Position numbers and translations under genes: made by a program. The notes under the pieces were generated by a model. It worked only from the letters and a program-made list of their open reading frames with translations, searched no databases and was not told where the DNA came from. This document shows, piece after piece, positions 1-8,551 of a stretch of DNA of 64,000 nucleotides (position 1 is its first letter; every line of letters begins with the position of its first letter). The stretch spans positions 1 through 64,000 of the forward strand of contig NZ_FOLQ01000014.1 of the NCBI RefSeq assembly GCF_900112365.1. The letters run 5' to 3'. Origin of the DNA: Spirosoma endophyticum. Its GTDB lineage: Bacteria > Bacteroidota > Bacteroidia > Cytophagales > Spirosomataceae.

Positions 1-1
1 C

Positions 2-316
2 ATTGAGTATCCTAAAAAGCTGGCTTGCCATGCGGGCGTAGCTCCCTTTGAGCACTCTTCAGGCAGTAGTGTACGGGGCAAGACCCGCGTGAATCATCAT
101 GCCCGAAAATCACTTAAAACGTTACTCCATATGGCAGCCATGTCGGCCCTACAGGTGAAAGGAGAGTTACAGGATTATTATCAACGTAAAGTCGCCGACG
201 GTAAAAATAAGATGTTGGTCATCAACGCATTACGAAATAAACTCATCCATCGGGTCTATGCAGTGGTCAAGCGAGGCAAAAAATATGACAAAACTTATGC
301 CCTCCCCCTTGCTTGA
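2..316 (+). CDS. IS110-family transposase, C-terminal part
   Basis: The frame is open from the first base of the window and stops at 316, so only about 104 C-terminal residues are visible and the gene begins upstream. The stretch CHAGVAPFEHSSGSS followed by GKTRVNHHARKSLKTLLHMAA is the conserved C-terminal (transposase_20) part of IS110-family DEDD recombinases. This domain carries the catalytic serine of the family, which lies in this kind of GSS motif. The GTG at 89 is internal, not a start. These enzymes move elements without a typical DDE mechanism and are guided by an RNA from the element's non-coding end. Nothing downstream continues the reading frame. High confidence in family; the subgroup (IS110 or IS1111) cannot be decided from this fragment. 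Confidence 0.88.
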   Translation: MEYPKKLACHAGVAPFEHSSGSSVRGKTRVNHHARKSLKTLLHMAAMSALQVKGELQDYYQRKVADGKNKMLVINALRNKLIHRVYAVVKRGKKYDKTYALPLA

Positions 317-368
317 TCCATAGAAATCGGCCCGGCGAAATAAGCCCGCGCCATGGTAGCCCAATAAG

Positions 369-472
369 CGTGAAGGTGAAAGTCCTTCTCCGCAATGTAG
401 GGGTAACAGCATCACCCCTACAGTAGCGACTAGTTCTCACCGAAGTGATTTTAGGCAAACGAATCACTCCGA
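369..472 (+). other. structured tail after the IS110 transposase (three hairpins in a row)
   Basis: Directly downstream of the transposase stop lie three consecutive hairpins: GAAGG/CCTTC (372-376 with 384-388), GTAGGGGT/ACCCCTAC (397-404 with 414-421, perfect) and AGTGATT/AATCACT (444-450 with 462-468). Such a compact structured non-coding end is where IS1111-group elements encode their guide (bridge/seek) RNA. That is one explanation. The other is a fragment of a group II intron domain I, suggested only by the GGTGAAAGTCC motif. I see no coding potential. The right end of the element is not defined because no inverted repeat or target duplication could be matched. Confidence 0.45.
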
Positions 473-944
473 AACAGCAAAACGACCCAGGAATAGCTAT
501 TCAAGTTGATTTTATTGTCAAAGTAGACAAGGTCATTGAAGTAATTTATTGCCAGCAAACTAACTGATAGTTATTTGTAGTTATTAATTAGTTAACTTAA
601 TTGAAACTGAATACATATAATATTTTTTATAGTATTATTTAAGTATATTTGACTACTGAAATTAATTCCAAATTAGCTAAAAAGTTACTTAGTATAATAA
701 AACAGGACAAGGTTCTACAAGCGGTTTTCGGTCTCCTACAACTTTTTATCTTATCGCGATATAATGTAATTCGTAAAGCCTGAGAATCTGCTTTCTATAT
801 ATTCTCAAGTGTTATCATACACTGTGCTCTAGCTAAATTAAAACCTCTTAGACTCTTTGCCAATAAAAGAGTTTCAGCGCATCATATGATTTTTAAGAGG
901 AAAAAGTGGCCTAACAAACGCATTTAATCGCATCTACCATTCAC
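473..944. other. AT-rich intergenic stretch, nothing recognised
   Basis: About 470 bases without a plausible reading frame. The middle (560-720) is strongly AT-rich. No TAnnTTTG promoter box in good position and no clear repeat was seen before the regulator that begins at 945. Confidence 0.5.
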
Positions 945-1688
945 ATGTCGATTCAAATACTAGTCATTGAAGATGTAGTGCAAATCCGAGAAAACATAGC
1001 CGAATTACTAACGCTAAACGGGTATGAAGTGCGAATGGCCGAGGATGGCGCAATAGGAATTGTGGAAGCTAAACAATGGCAACCTGACCTGATTCTTTGT
1101 GACATTATGATGGCCAATCTGGATGGTTACCAGGTCCTTGAAACCATCCGCACTAGTCCTGATTTAGCCCATATTCCGTTTATTTTTTTAACGGCCAAAG
1201 CAGATATGGTGGATTTGCGGCAAGGAATGGGTTTAGGCGCTGATGATTATCTCACCAAGCCTTTTCTGATTAGTGATCTGTTAAATGCCATTGACAGCCG
1301 ACTAAAAAGGAGTAAACAACAGCGAATTGATCTTGTACCATCGACTACGCACTTAAGAATGATCCGTGGCCGCGATGAAAAGGGATATATGCTCCTTAAA
1401 ACGGAAGAATGTGTTTCCTTTTTTACTCAAAAAAGAGGGTATTTTGTTTGGCATCCGCGGGGTACCTTTCAACTGGATATAAGTTTGGATACGTTAGTTA
1501 CAAAACTTGATCAGAAGCAATTTTTCAGGGTTAATCGGCATACAATTTTGCACCGGAAAAGTGTTCAAAAATACGCCTACTGGGATAAAGGGAAGTATTG
1601 CTTGTCTGTCGATATTGGTGGAGAACCTCAGGAGGTCACTTTAGCTAAAGCGCGGTTTCGTTCTTTTAAAGAATGGTTATCGATTTAG
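945..1688 (+). CDS. LytTR-family response regulator (REC-LytTR)
   Basis: A two-domain response regulator of 247 residues. Residues 1-120 form a receiver domain with acidic pocket E9/D10, phosphoacceptor D53 in LILCDIMM, T83 in FLTAK and K105 in YLTKPF. After a linker rich in basic residues, residues about 150-245 form a LytTR DNA-binding domain, recognised by FFRVNRHTILHRKSV. Such proteins bind direct repeats upstream of target genes after phosphorylation. The start ATG at 945 is the only sensible one. The partner kinase is not adjacent in intact form: a broken kinase fragment follows at 1755, and a REC-kinase fusion with a closely related receiver starts at 1937. The two receivers are clearly paralogous (IRENxxELLxLxG, LILCDIMM, GADDYLTKPF). 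Confidence 0.9.
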   Translation: MSIQILVIEDVVQIRENIAELLTLNGYEVRMAEDGAIGIVEAKQWQPDLILCDIMMANLDGYQVLETIRTSPDLAHIPFIFLTAKADMVDLRQGMGLGADDYLTKPFLISDLLNAIDSRLKRSKQQRIDLVPSTTHLRMIRGRDEKGYMLLKTEECVSFFTQKRGYFVWHPRGTFQLDISLDTLVTKLDQKQFFRVNRHTILHRKSVQKYAYWDKGKYCLSVDIGGEPQEVTLAKARFRSFKEWLSI

Positions 1689-1754
1689 ATGTATTACTGG
1701 AAGAAGCTATAGATTACAGTAGCCGCACAACTCCCACTCAGAAATGGAGAAACT

Positions 1755-1927
1755 AATACCGGGATGGTTTGATACGTATTTGCCAGGCAATTTGTAGAAC
1801 TCCACGATGGCAATCTCGACGTAGCGAAAAAGGTACCACTTGTACAGTTGTCTTACCAATTAGGCATGATGAGGAACTTCCTACGCATGTTAATTTATCT
1901 TCTATAGGTAAGCAACTTTTCATCTAA
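1755..1927 (+). pseudogene. remnant of a histidine kinase ATPase domain
   Basis: Translating 1758-1823 gives TGMV, a stop, then YVFARQFVELHDGNLDV. A shift of one base then gives SEKGTTCTVVLP and an open run to a stop at 1925-1927. Together these match the end of an HATPase domain. The intact kinase at 3821-7564 has the same segments (GLGLVIARQFV, then GTTFTVTLP). One in-frame stop and one frameshift are visible and the rest of the kinase is missing, so this is a decayed tail of a kinase gene. The lost gene was probably the original partner of the LytTR regulator just upstream. Confidence 0.7.
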
Positions 1928-1936
1928 AATTAAAAA

Positions 1937-3037
1937 ATGACCACTCAAATCTTAGTTATTGAAGATGATATGCAGATTCGGGAAAACCTAACCGAACTGC
2001 TGTCATTACACGGGTTTGCCGTAAAATCAGCTGCCAATGGCCGGGAAGGTATCAGCCAGGCATTTCTCCAACCACCAGACCTCATTCTTTGTGATATCAT
2101 GATGCCGGAGGTTGATGGGTATCAAGTGCTGAATGTAATGCGCAATAATCGGTTGATCGCCAATGTGCCGTTTATATTCCTGACCGCCAAATCAGATCCC
2201 ACCGATATGCGCAAGGGTATGAACCATGGGGCGGATGACTACCTGACAAAGCCTTTTACCCTTCAGAATCTGCTACATACAATTGAAAGCCGTTTACAGA
2301 GAAATGAGCTATGGAAGGCGGATCTGAAAGCTCAGATAACTAACTATCGCCACACACTAGCCTCCGTGACGGCTCATGAATACAATACGGCCTTGTCTGG
2401 CATCATTGGGTTTTGTTCCTTATTAATTGAGGACTATCAACAACTCGGTAGTGAAGAAACCCTTTCCATGGTGACGATGATAAAGCAATGTGGACTGCAG
2501 CTAAAACGCTCTTTAGATAATGTTCAACGAATGGCTGTCTTGCAGCAGGTAGACTCTTCTCATGCTGATTATGGCCATTTTTCGAGTGGTAGTACCACAA
2601 TTACGGCTGGGATGGTTGATAGCTATGTCCTAGCTATCGGGTACCGACAGGATCGAGAAGTAAACTATCAACTGGATGTGGAAAGCGCTCAGCTTCGAAT
2701 TTCGGAAGAAAACCTGCAATTATGCTTAAGTGAGTTGATCGACAATGCTGTTAAATTCTCTGATTTAGCACAGACTATAGTGATCATTGGAAAGTTAGAT
2801 GGAACAGACTATTGTTTCGACTTTACCAATATGGGACAACCATTTAAAGCCGAGTATTATGATCAGATAGCCCCTTATAAGCAATTTGATCGCCAAAAGT
2901 ATGAACAGCAGGGATTTGGGTTAGGCTTATCGATTGTAAAAAAGCTTTTAGCATTAAATCAAGGCCGGATGACCATAGAGAGCCTATCTGAAGGTAAGAC
3001 GAGGATAGCTATTTGGTTTCCCCTGCTCATTGATTAA
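1937..3037 (+). CDS. response regulator fused to histidine kinase core
   Basis: A protein of 366 residues. Receiver domain at 1-120 with D10/D11, phosphoacceptor D53 (LILCDIMMPE) and K105 in YLTKPF. A helical DHp-like segment follows with candidate phospho-histidine H147 in TAHEYNTALSGI. The C-terminal HATPase domain has an N-box (ELIDNAVKFS) and a G2 box (GFGLGLSIVKK). There is no signal peptide or membrane segment, so it is a cytoplasmic kinase whose input is phosphorylation of its own receiver. The order REC then kinase suggests a role in a phosphorelay downstream of a separate sensor, perhaps the large kinase at 3821-7564. The G1 region (FTNMGQPF) deviates from the usual DxGxG, so ATP binding may be weakened. 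Confidence 0.85.
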   Translation: MTTQILVIEDDMQIRENLTELLSLHGFAVKSAANGREGISQAFLQPPDLILCDIMMPEVDGYQVLNVMRNNRLIANVPFIFLTAKSDPTDMRKGMNHGADDYLTKPFTLQNLLHTIESRLQRNELWKADLKAQITNYRHTLASVTAHEYNTALSGIIGFCSLLIEDYQQLGSEETLSMVTMIKQCGLQLKRSLDNVQRMAVLQQVDSSHADYGHFSSGSTTITAGMVDSYVLAIGYRQDREVNYQLDVESAQLRISEENLQLCLSELIDNAVKFSDLAQTIVIIGKLDGTDYCFDFTNMGQPFKAEYYDQIAPYKQFDRQKYEQQGFGLGLSIVKKLLALNQGRMTIESLSEGKTRIAIWFPLLID

Positions 3038-3820
3038 CAATAACTTACGTTTTTATCTCGCTCGAATAAAGCACTATCTTTTAATATAGAACTTCCATTT
3101 ATAAAACGTCTTTTAATTTTTCTAACGGCCATTCTGTTGGTTATGTTCAGGAAGAATATCGTGATACCTACCGCTTCGTTAATCCCCTTTATTACTCTTA
3201 TTCGCACCCCCAATCTTAATCCCTAGTCAGCAGTCTATCTGCCTAAGTTTACTATTGATAAAGCTCGGTGATACAATCGTATACGTTTGGACGTTTCGCC
3301 AGACGACACCGTGGGTATGCTGGCTGGCACGTACGCGAACCTGATTTTGGTAAATTCCGTCTGGGTACCCGGCAAGCCTATTGTTTTTCTGAACTATAAA
3401 GGTCAACTGCTACTATGAGAACAACCCGGAATAACAGCAAATCTTGTATCGATGGCTGTTTATATTTAGCTCTAACTGGCTCGGTAATGGATTTAACACA
3501 AACAGGGGTGGGCTATCAGGGGTATAAAATAGTCAATAAAACTGGATGTTACGTGGAAGAAAAAGCGGTCCGCCACTGCGGCAAATTTTTCAGCGTCTAC
3601 AACGTTCGTGAAAGTATCTCTTCTCTTTTCACTGCTCCGGCCGCCCGGCCGCATCTGTACACTTTCGGTTGACGACATACACCTACTATATGGGGCTATA
3701 TTTTTGGTACTCCTTATTAGAGAAAATCTGGCTTAGGCTAATGCCTGATGTGTTAAACCATATTCATTCCGTAGTTTTCATAATAAGACAGAAACAATTA
3801 GTGGATCAACCCTCCTGGCA
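3038..3820. other. long intergenic region, no convincing gene
   Basis: About 780 bases between two convergent signalling genes. A reading frame at 3415-3672 (85 codons) has no recognisable motif, and its composition does not look like its neighbours. Short open stretches around 3250-3415 in two frames look like decayed coding sequence but I cannot assign a family. No clear terminator hairpin was found close to either gene end. Confidence 0.4.
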
Positions 3821-6800
3821 TTAGCCTTTCTCCACTTGCTCTGTGCATGTAATCGGCAAGGTAACGGTAAACGTGGTTCCACTTCTTTCCTGACTCTCAA
3901 CATCCATCTGACCGCCATGCGAGTCGACAAATTGACGGGCGATGACTAATCCCAGACCGGTACCCTGTATGCCAGCGGTGTTACTGGCGCGGAAGAAAGC
4001 CTGAAAAAGAGAAGATTGCTCACTGATCGGAATGCCTATGCCCGTATCGATCACCTGCAATACCAACTGCCTGGTACTAAATTGAATGCGTAAGATAGGA
4101 GGTGTATTGAGAGAAAACTTAAAGGCATTCGACAGCAGATTGATCAGCACATGGCTGATCAGTTTAGCATCCAGATCGACCAAGTAGGGCGTTCCCTCAG
4201 TGTTCAGTTGAACACTCCGCTGATCGGAGCGACCACTAAAATGAGTCTCAATCAGACCCAAACAAAGGGCAATGACATCCTCCGACTTAGGGGTATATGC
4301 TATTTTCCCGGCGTCAATCTGGCCGATGGTCAATACATCGGTCAGTAAAGTACTAAACTGACTAATCTGTTTTTCGATAACACCCAGGTGTTTTTGAATA
4401 GAAGTCCGAGCACTTGTGGCGGGTAGATCTATATACAGCTTGATTAACTCGACACTTGATTGGATAGTCGTCAGTGGGGTACGGAACTCGTGGGAGGCCG
4501 TGGAGACAAACTGTGACTTGAGTTGGTTCAGTTCCTGTTCCCGCTGTAGAGATTGTTGGAGAAAAAATTCCTTTTCTTTCTGGCTGGTCACATCACTAGC
4601 AATACCAATGTGGCGGAGCACCTTTCCCGCTTTATTGCGAATAACAAAAGTGCGAATCAATAGCCAGCGCAAAGGTTTGTCAATTACTTGCAGTCTGTAA
4701 TAGAGTTCTCCTGCTATTCCGGCTTTATATTGCTCGATAAAAGCCCAAACAGCGACCCGGTCTTCCTGCAGGAAGCTCTCCATAAACAAGGCCGCATCTT
4801 CGTGTGATTGCGGAAAAGTTGTGTTCCAAACCCGTTCAAAAGCCGCATTGACGTAGAGTAATTGAAATGGTTCGGCTGAATGAATCCAAAAAATCTCATC
4901 AACATTTTCGGCAATTTCCTGAAATCGCTGTTCACTCTCCTGAAGTTGATCCCGATCCTTCTGCTGCTCAACTTTAACTTGGAGTAACTGCATATGAAGT
5001 GCCTGCGCTTCTAGTTCCTGTTTTTGCTGGAGTATTTCAATAGATCGCGCCCGTACCTGGTTTTGTAAGGATACTTGCTGCGCCTTGATGTGGCTGACCC
5101 GTAGGCGGTACACGATGTACAAGCTACCCAGTAGCAGCAATAACGCTAAACTCTTAAACCAGTCCGTTTGCCAAACTGGAGGAATAATATGCAGGTTGAC
5201 AAACGTACCGGTCTGATTCCAGATCCCATCGTTATTCGAGGCTCTGACCCGAAAAACATAGTCGCCTGGATCTAGATTTGTATAGGTCGCCGTTCGCTTG
5301 GTTCCTGCCTGAATCCAATCCCGATCGAAACCCTCGAGTTTATAAGCGTACTGATTATTAGTTGACACGATGTAATTCAAGGCGGCAAACTCGAAGGAAA
5401 GTACCGATTGGTGGTAGGAGAGCGAAATATCTCGGGTTTCACTGATTGGTTTATGCAGCACCGACTGCGCATCATGCATATTTACCGACTTGTTGAATAG
5501 TTGAAAATCGGTAATATAGACCGGTGGAATAAACGAATTATAGTGTAAACTATCAGGAAAAAAGCTATTGAGTCCACCTAAGCCCCCAAAAAATAACTGC
5601 CCACTCAAGCTTTTATAGCAGGACATTCGGTTAAAGGAACTTTCCTGCAAACCATCATTTGCATCAAAATTGTGGGTAGAGTAGGTTTTCGGATTAAAGG
5701 AACTCAAGCCCTTATTGGTACTTAGCCATAGGGTTCCATGTTTATCCTCAAGAATACCCTGAATCACTTCGTTGGCTAAACCGTCTTGCTGACGGTAAGC
5801 CATAAACGTTTGGGTAGTAAGATTAAACCGGTTTAAACCAGCATTGGTCCCTATCCAGAGTTGTCCTGTACTGCTTTCAAAAAGAATATTGACCTGGTTG
5901 CTACTGAGAGTTTTCAGGTTACTGTCCTTATGGATAAACTGAGTAAATTTGTTTGTTGCCGGGTAGAACACATTTATTCCTCCCCCATCGGTGCCCATCC
6001 AGATATTGCCCAGGCTATCCTCCCAAAGGCTGGTAATAGTAGGATAATTCAGTTTACCCGCCTGAGCCGCGTTTGGATGGTATTTGGTTGTCTCGCCCGT
6101 AGCCTGATCATATCGAATAAGTCCTTCCTCGAAAGTGCCCAGCCACATGATCCTATTCCTGGCCTCTAGGATGGCACTGATACTAAGTGGGCTAAAATTA
6201 CCTTTCGGCTCAAAGGCATTTTTGGCTCGATTAAACAGCGTTAATCCTCCTTTAAAATTACCTGTCCAGATACGCTTGGCCCTGTCTTCATAAATCGTTA
6301 ACACAAAATTGGTACTAATCGAAGCAGCAAACCGGCTCGTATCCTGATAGGCTCTGAAAACCGATTGTCCTTTTGTTAGCACATTGATGCCCCCCCCGTC
6401 GGTACCCAGCCATAAATCGCCCCGGTAATCCTCCCAAACGGCCAGTATATTATTATTGCTCAGCCTATTGGTATTTATTCGGGTGCGTTGATATAGTTTA
6501 AATTTCAGGGGGGGCGAATCCAGTTTATTGACTCCACCCGAAAAAGTGCCCACCCACATTGTGCCTGTTCGATCCCGATAGATCGAATAGATCGAGCCAC
6601 TGTTGAGGCCCCGATTGTTATCGACTTGGTAAGGGTAGTAGGAAAAGGTGCCATCGGGATGTAACAGAGTAATCCCTCCGTTTTGGGTACCTATCCACAG
6701 GTTATGGTCTTTGTCTTCGGCTAGGGCTTTTACATCACTATGGCTCAGCTGAGCAGGTAGATCCGTCGTTTGTTGAAAGTGCGTAAAAACCTCTTGATCC

Positions 6801-7564
6801 CTGTCAAATCGGTTTAACCCATTATCTGTTGCGACCCAGAATCGCCCCTGAGAATCTTCAAAGCAGGAAGTTACATAGTTTTGACTTAACGAGTGCTGAT
6901 CATTAGGATTATGGATATAATGGGTAAAGGAATTTGTTTTCTGATCTAACCGATTCAAGCCACCTCCCTGCGTGCCTACCCAGACCACACCGGCACGATC
7001 AATAAAAACAGAACTTACCTGATTATGACTCAGACTGCCGGTATTTGCAGCCTGATGACTGAAGTGCGTAAAGGTTTTTTGTTGGGTGTCAAACCGGTCC
7101 AGTCCACCACCAGACGTACCGACCCACAAGTAGCCATGAGCATCCTGAGCAATAGCCATGACCTTATTGTGGCCAAGGCTATTTTCCAGCCCTGGTATAT
7201 GCTTGTAATTGGTAAAGGTTTCCGTTTTAGCATCAAACAAACTAAGACCACCATCATCAGTGCCAACCCATAAACGACCCTGTTTATCCTCAAACAGGCT
7301 ATGTACATAACTATGACTTAGGCTCGTGGACTTTAGTGGATCGTTCCGGTAAAGTGTATAGGTATAACCGTCGTATTTATTGAGGCCATCCCGGGTCCCA
7401 AACCACATAAAGCCTTTTTTGTCTTGTACAATGCAGGTTACGTTATTTTGGGAAAGTCCCTGATTGGTGGTCAGGTAGGTAAATCGGGTGTTCTGCTGCT
7501 GCGCTTGGGCCGATGGGACGATCCATAGACCGGCTAGTAAGAAGCAAAAGAACCGGACGGGCAT
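3821..7564 (-). CDS. periplasmic-sensor histidine kinase with reg_prop propeller, Y_Y_Y and PAS domains
   Basis: A membrane sensor kinase of 1247 residues. A signal peptide (MPVRFFCFLLAGLWIVPSAQA) leads into about fourteen reg_prop repeats (LWVGTxGGGLxRxD type, residues about 30-690), predicted to form periplasmic beta-propellers. A Y_Y_Y domain follows near 735-795 and one membrane helix near 803-822. The cytoplasmic part has a coiled coil, a PAS domain (about 875-990), HisKA with H1025 in SHEFRTPL, and HATPase with N-box LINLLSNAFKFS, G1 VIDTGIGI and G2 GTGLGLVIA. Many Bacteroidota hybrid systems of this layout continue into REC and AraC domains, but this one stops after HATPase and so needs a separate regulator. 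The regulators at 945 and 1937 are the nearest candidates. The ligand is unknown; related sensors often detect glycans. Confidence 0.93.
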   Translation of the reverse strand: MPVRFFCFLLAGLWIVPSAQAQQQNTRFTYLTTNQGLSQNNVTCIVQDKKGFMWFGTRDGLNKYDGYTYTLYRNDPLKSTSLSHSYVHSLFEDKQGRLWVGTDDGGLSLFDAKTETFTNYKHIPGLENSLGHNKVMAIAQDAHGYLWVGTSGGGLDRFDTQQKTFTHFSHQAANTGSLSHNQVSSVFIDRAGVVWVGTQGGGLNRLDQKTNSFTHYIHNPNDQHSLSQNYVTSCFEDSQGRFWVATDNGLNRFDRDQEVFTHFQQTTDLPAQLSHSDVKALAEDKDHNLWIGTQNGGITLLHPDGTFSYYPYQVDNNRGLNSGSIYSIYRDRTGTMWVGTFSGGVNKLDSPPLKFKLYQRTRINTNRLSNNNILAVWEDYRGDLWLGTDGGGINVLTKGQSVFRAYQDTSRFAASISTNFVLTIYEDRAKRIWTGNFKGGLTLFNRAKNAFEPKGNFSPLSISAILEARNRIMWLGTFEEGLIRYDQATGETTKYHPNAAQAGKLNYPTITSLWEDSLGNIWMGTDGGGINVFYPATNKFTQFIHKDSNLKTLSSNQVNILFESSTGQLWIGTNAGLNRFNLTTQTFMAYRQQDGLANEVIQGILEDKHGTLWLSTNKGLSSFNPKTYSTHNFDANDGLQESSFNRMSCYKSLSGQLFFGGLGGLNSFFPDSLHYNSFIPPVYITDFQLFNKSVNMHDAQSVLHKPISETRDISLSYHQSVLSFEFAALNYIVSTNNQYAYKLEGFDRDWIQAGTKRTATYTNLDPGDYVFRVRASNNDGIWNQTGTFVNLHIIPPVWQTDWFKSLALLLLLGSLYIVYRLRVSHIKAQQVSLQNQVRARSIEILQQKQELEAQALHMQLLQVKVEQQKDRDQLQESEQRFQEIAENVDEIFWIHSAEPFQLLYVNAAFERVWNTTFPQSHEDAALFMESFLQEDRVAVWAFIEQYKAGIAGELYYRLQVIDKPLRWLLIRTFVIRNKAGKVLRHIGIASDVTSQKEKEFFLQQSLQREQELNQLKSQFVSTASHEFRTPLTTIQSSVELIKLYIDLPATSARTSIQKHLGVIEKQISQFSTLLTDVLTIGQIDAGKIAYTPKSEDVIALCLGLIETHFSGRSDQRSVQLNTEGTPYLVDLDAKLISHVLINLLSNAFKFSLNTPPILRIQFSTRQLVLQVIDTGIGIPISEQSSLFQAFFRASNTAGIQGTGLGLVIARQFVDSHGGQMDVESQERSGTTFTVTLPITCTEQVEKG

Positions 7565-8125
7565 TGTCGCTTTGATCGTTGAAACGTACGACTAAAGATA
7601 TGGTTTTTTTAAATTTAACAACATAAAATATTCATTTAATAGATTATGTATATTTAATGCTTTAAAGGTACATGTCACGTATACGACTAATTATAGTTGA
7701 CAGTATTGAACGGCCTTCCTTTTTTTGTATTACATGAGTCTCTGAAAGCGCTACTCTTATTAATTCGAAAAGGCCAGTTGGCTTTATCGCTTAAATCGAT
7801 AAATAGGCCCCAATTCTGGCGATTAAGTTGGGGATTTGATCAAATGCCGATTGAGGTGAAAACCGAGCTTATACACTAGGCACAACGGTTGCTGGCTAAT
7901 AGTTATTATCAGCCCAAGTCTAAGCGGCAATAAACGTGCAAATTGACACATTTGCTAAAGTGGATTCAAATGTGTCGCATTTACTATCGTAACTGACAAT
8001 ACCGCCATTCACCCCTGTTTTTTACCGTTGATACAGTCTATAAAAAGATAATAGCAAAGTACCTTGCATCGCATAGTACCTTATGCTACCTTTGATGCAA
8101 GAAATTAACGAAATCCTATACACCA
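7565..8125. other. intergenic region between divergent kinase and PadR genes
   Basis: About 560 bases that must hold the promoters of both flanking genes. The first 120 bases are very AT-rich. A perfect 10-bp inverted repeat, GACACATTTG (7945-7954) and CAAATGTGTC (7967-7976), lies in the middle. The last 70 bases carry the PadR operator and promoter described separately. A 60-codon frame at 7697-7879 shows no motif and I do not call it a gene. Confidence 0.5.
8059..8094 (+). promoter_or_regulatory. candidate PadR operator and TAnnTTTG promoter
   Basis: An imperfect 21-bp palindrome runs from GTAC at 8059 to GTAC at 8079 (GTACCTTGCAT, then CGCATAGTAC), followed by TACCTTTG at 8087-8094, which fits the Bacteroidota -7 box. 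The translation start at 8126 is 31 bases downstream. PadR regulators bind palindromes overlapping their own promoters and usually repress their own operon, so self-regulation is a reasonable inference. A further GCAT/ATGC-rich half-site lies across the promoter box itself. Confidence 0.6.
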
Positions 8126-8530
8126 ATGAATATAGAAAACGCTCAGGTGCAAATGCGAAAGGGAATCCTGGAGTTCTGCATCCTGCACATCATATCGAGG
8201 GGCGAAATTTATGCTTCCGATATGCTTGAAGAGCTGACCTCCGCCCGAATCATGGTTGTGGAGGGTACCTTGTACCCACTGCTAACTCGGTTGAAAAATG
8301 CCGGTCTGCTCGATTATAAATGGGTCGAGTCAACCTCTGGACCACCACGAAAATATTACCTCCTGACCGACCTCGGCCGTACTTCATTAGAGTCATTAAA
8401 TGAAACCTGGCAGGAGCTTGCCGAATCGGTTACCTCCATTATTGAGAAGGTTGAACTGCATAAGAAAATTGCTAATGGGGCAACACCTGTTTCATTGCCG
8501 CCTACCCCAAATCCTTCTGCCAACGCTTAA
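8126..8530 (+). CDS. PadR-family transcriptional regulator
   Basis: A protein of 134 residues with the PadR winged-helix domain at about 10-90. Visible signatures are QMRKGILEFCILHII (helix 1), YASDMLEEL, the VEGTLYPLLTRLKNAGLL recognition helix, and SGPPRKYYLLTDLGR in the wing. The short C-terminal helix that follows is the dimerisation part of PadR-s1 proteins. It lies 21 bases ahead of the PspC-domain gene, so the two very probably form one operon. PadR-PspC pairs are common in Bacteroidota and link envelope stress to a membrane protein. The inducing signal is unknown. Confidence 0.92.
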   Translation: MNIENAQVQMRKGILEFCILHIISRGEIYASDMLEELTSARIMVVEGTLYPLLTRLKNAGLLDYKWVESTSGPPRKYYLLTDLGRTSLESLNETWQELAESVTSIIEKVELHKKIANGATPVSLPPTPNPSANA

Positions 8531-8551
8531 CCTAATCTCTTCTACATCGCC

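Noticed and set aside
89..316. A short gene starting at GTG 89.
   Set aside because: The frame is open upstream to the window edge and encodes conserved IS110 transposase residues there, so the GTG is internal.
317..472. Group II intron called outright.
   Set aside because: Only the GGTGAAAGTCC word supports it; no domain V, no reverse transcriptase and no 5' GTGYG boundary were found.
3415..3672. An 85-codon reading frame in the kinase-kinase spacer.
   Set aside because: No motif, no signal or membrane segment, no promoter box, and the opposite strand has an equally long frame.
7697..7879. A 60-codon frame upstream of padR.
   Set aside because: No recognisable features and a composition that looks non-coding.
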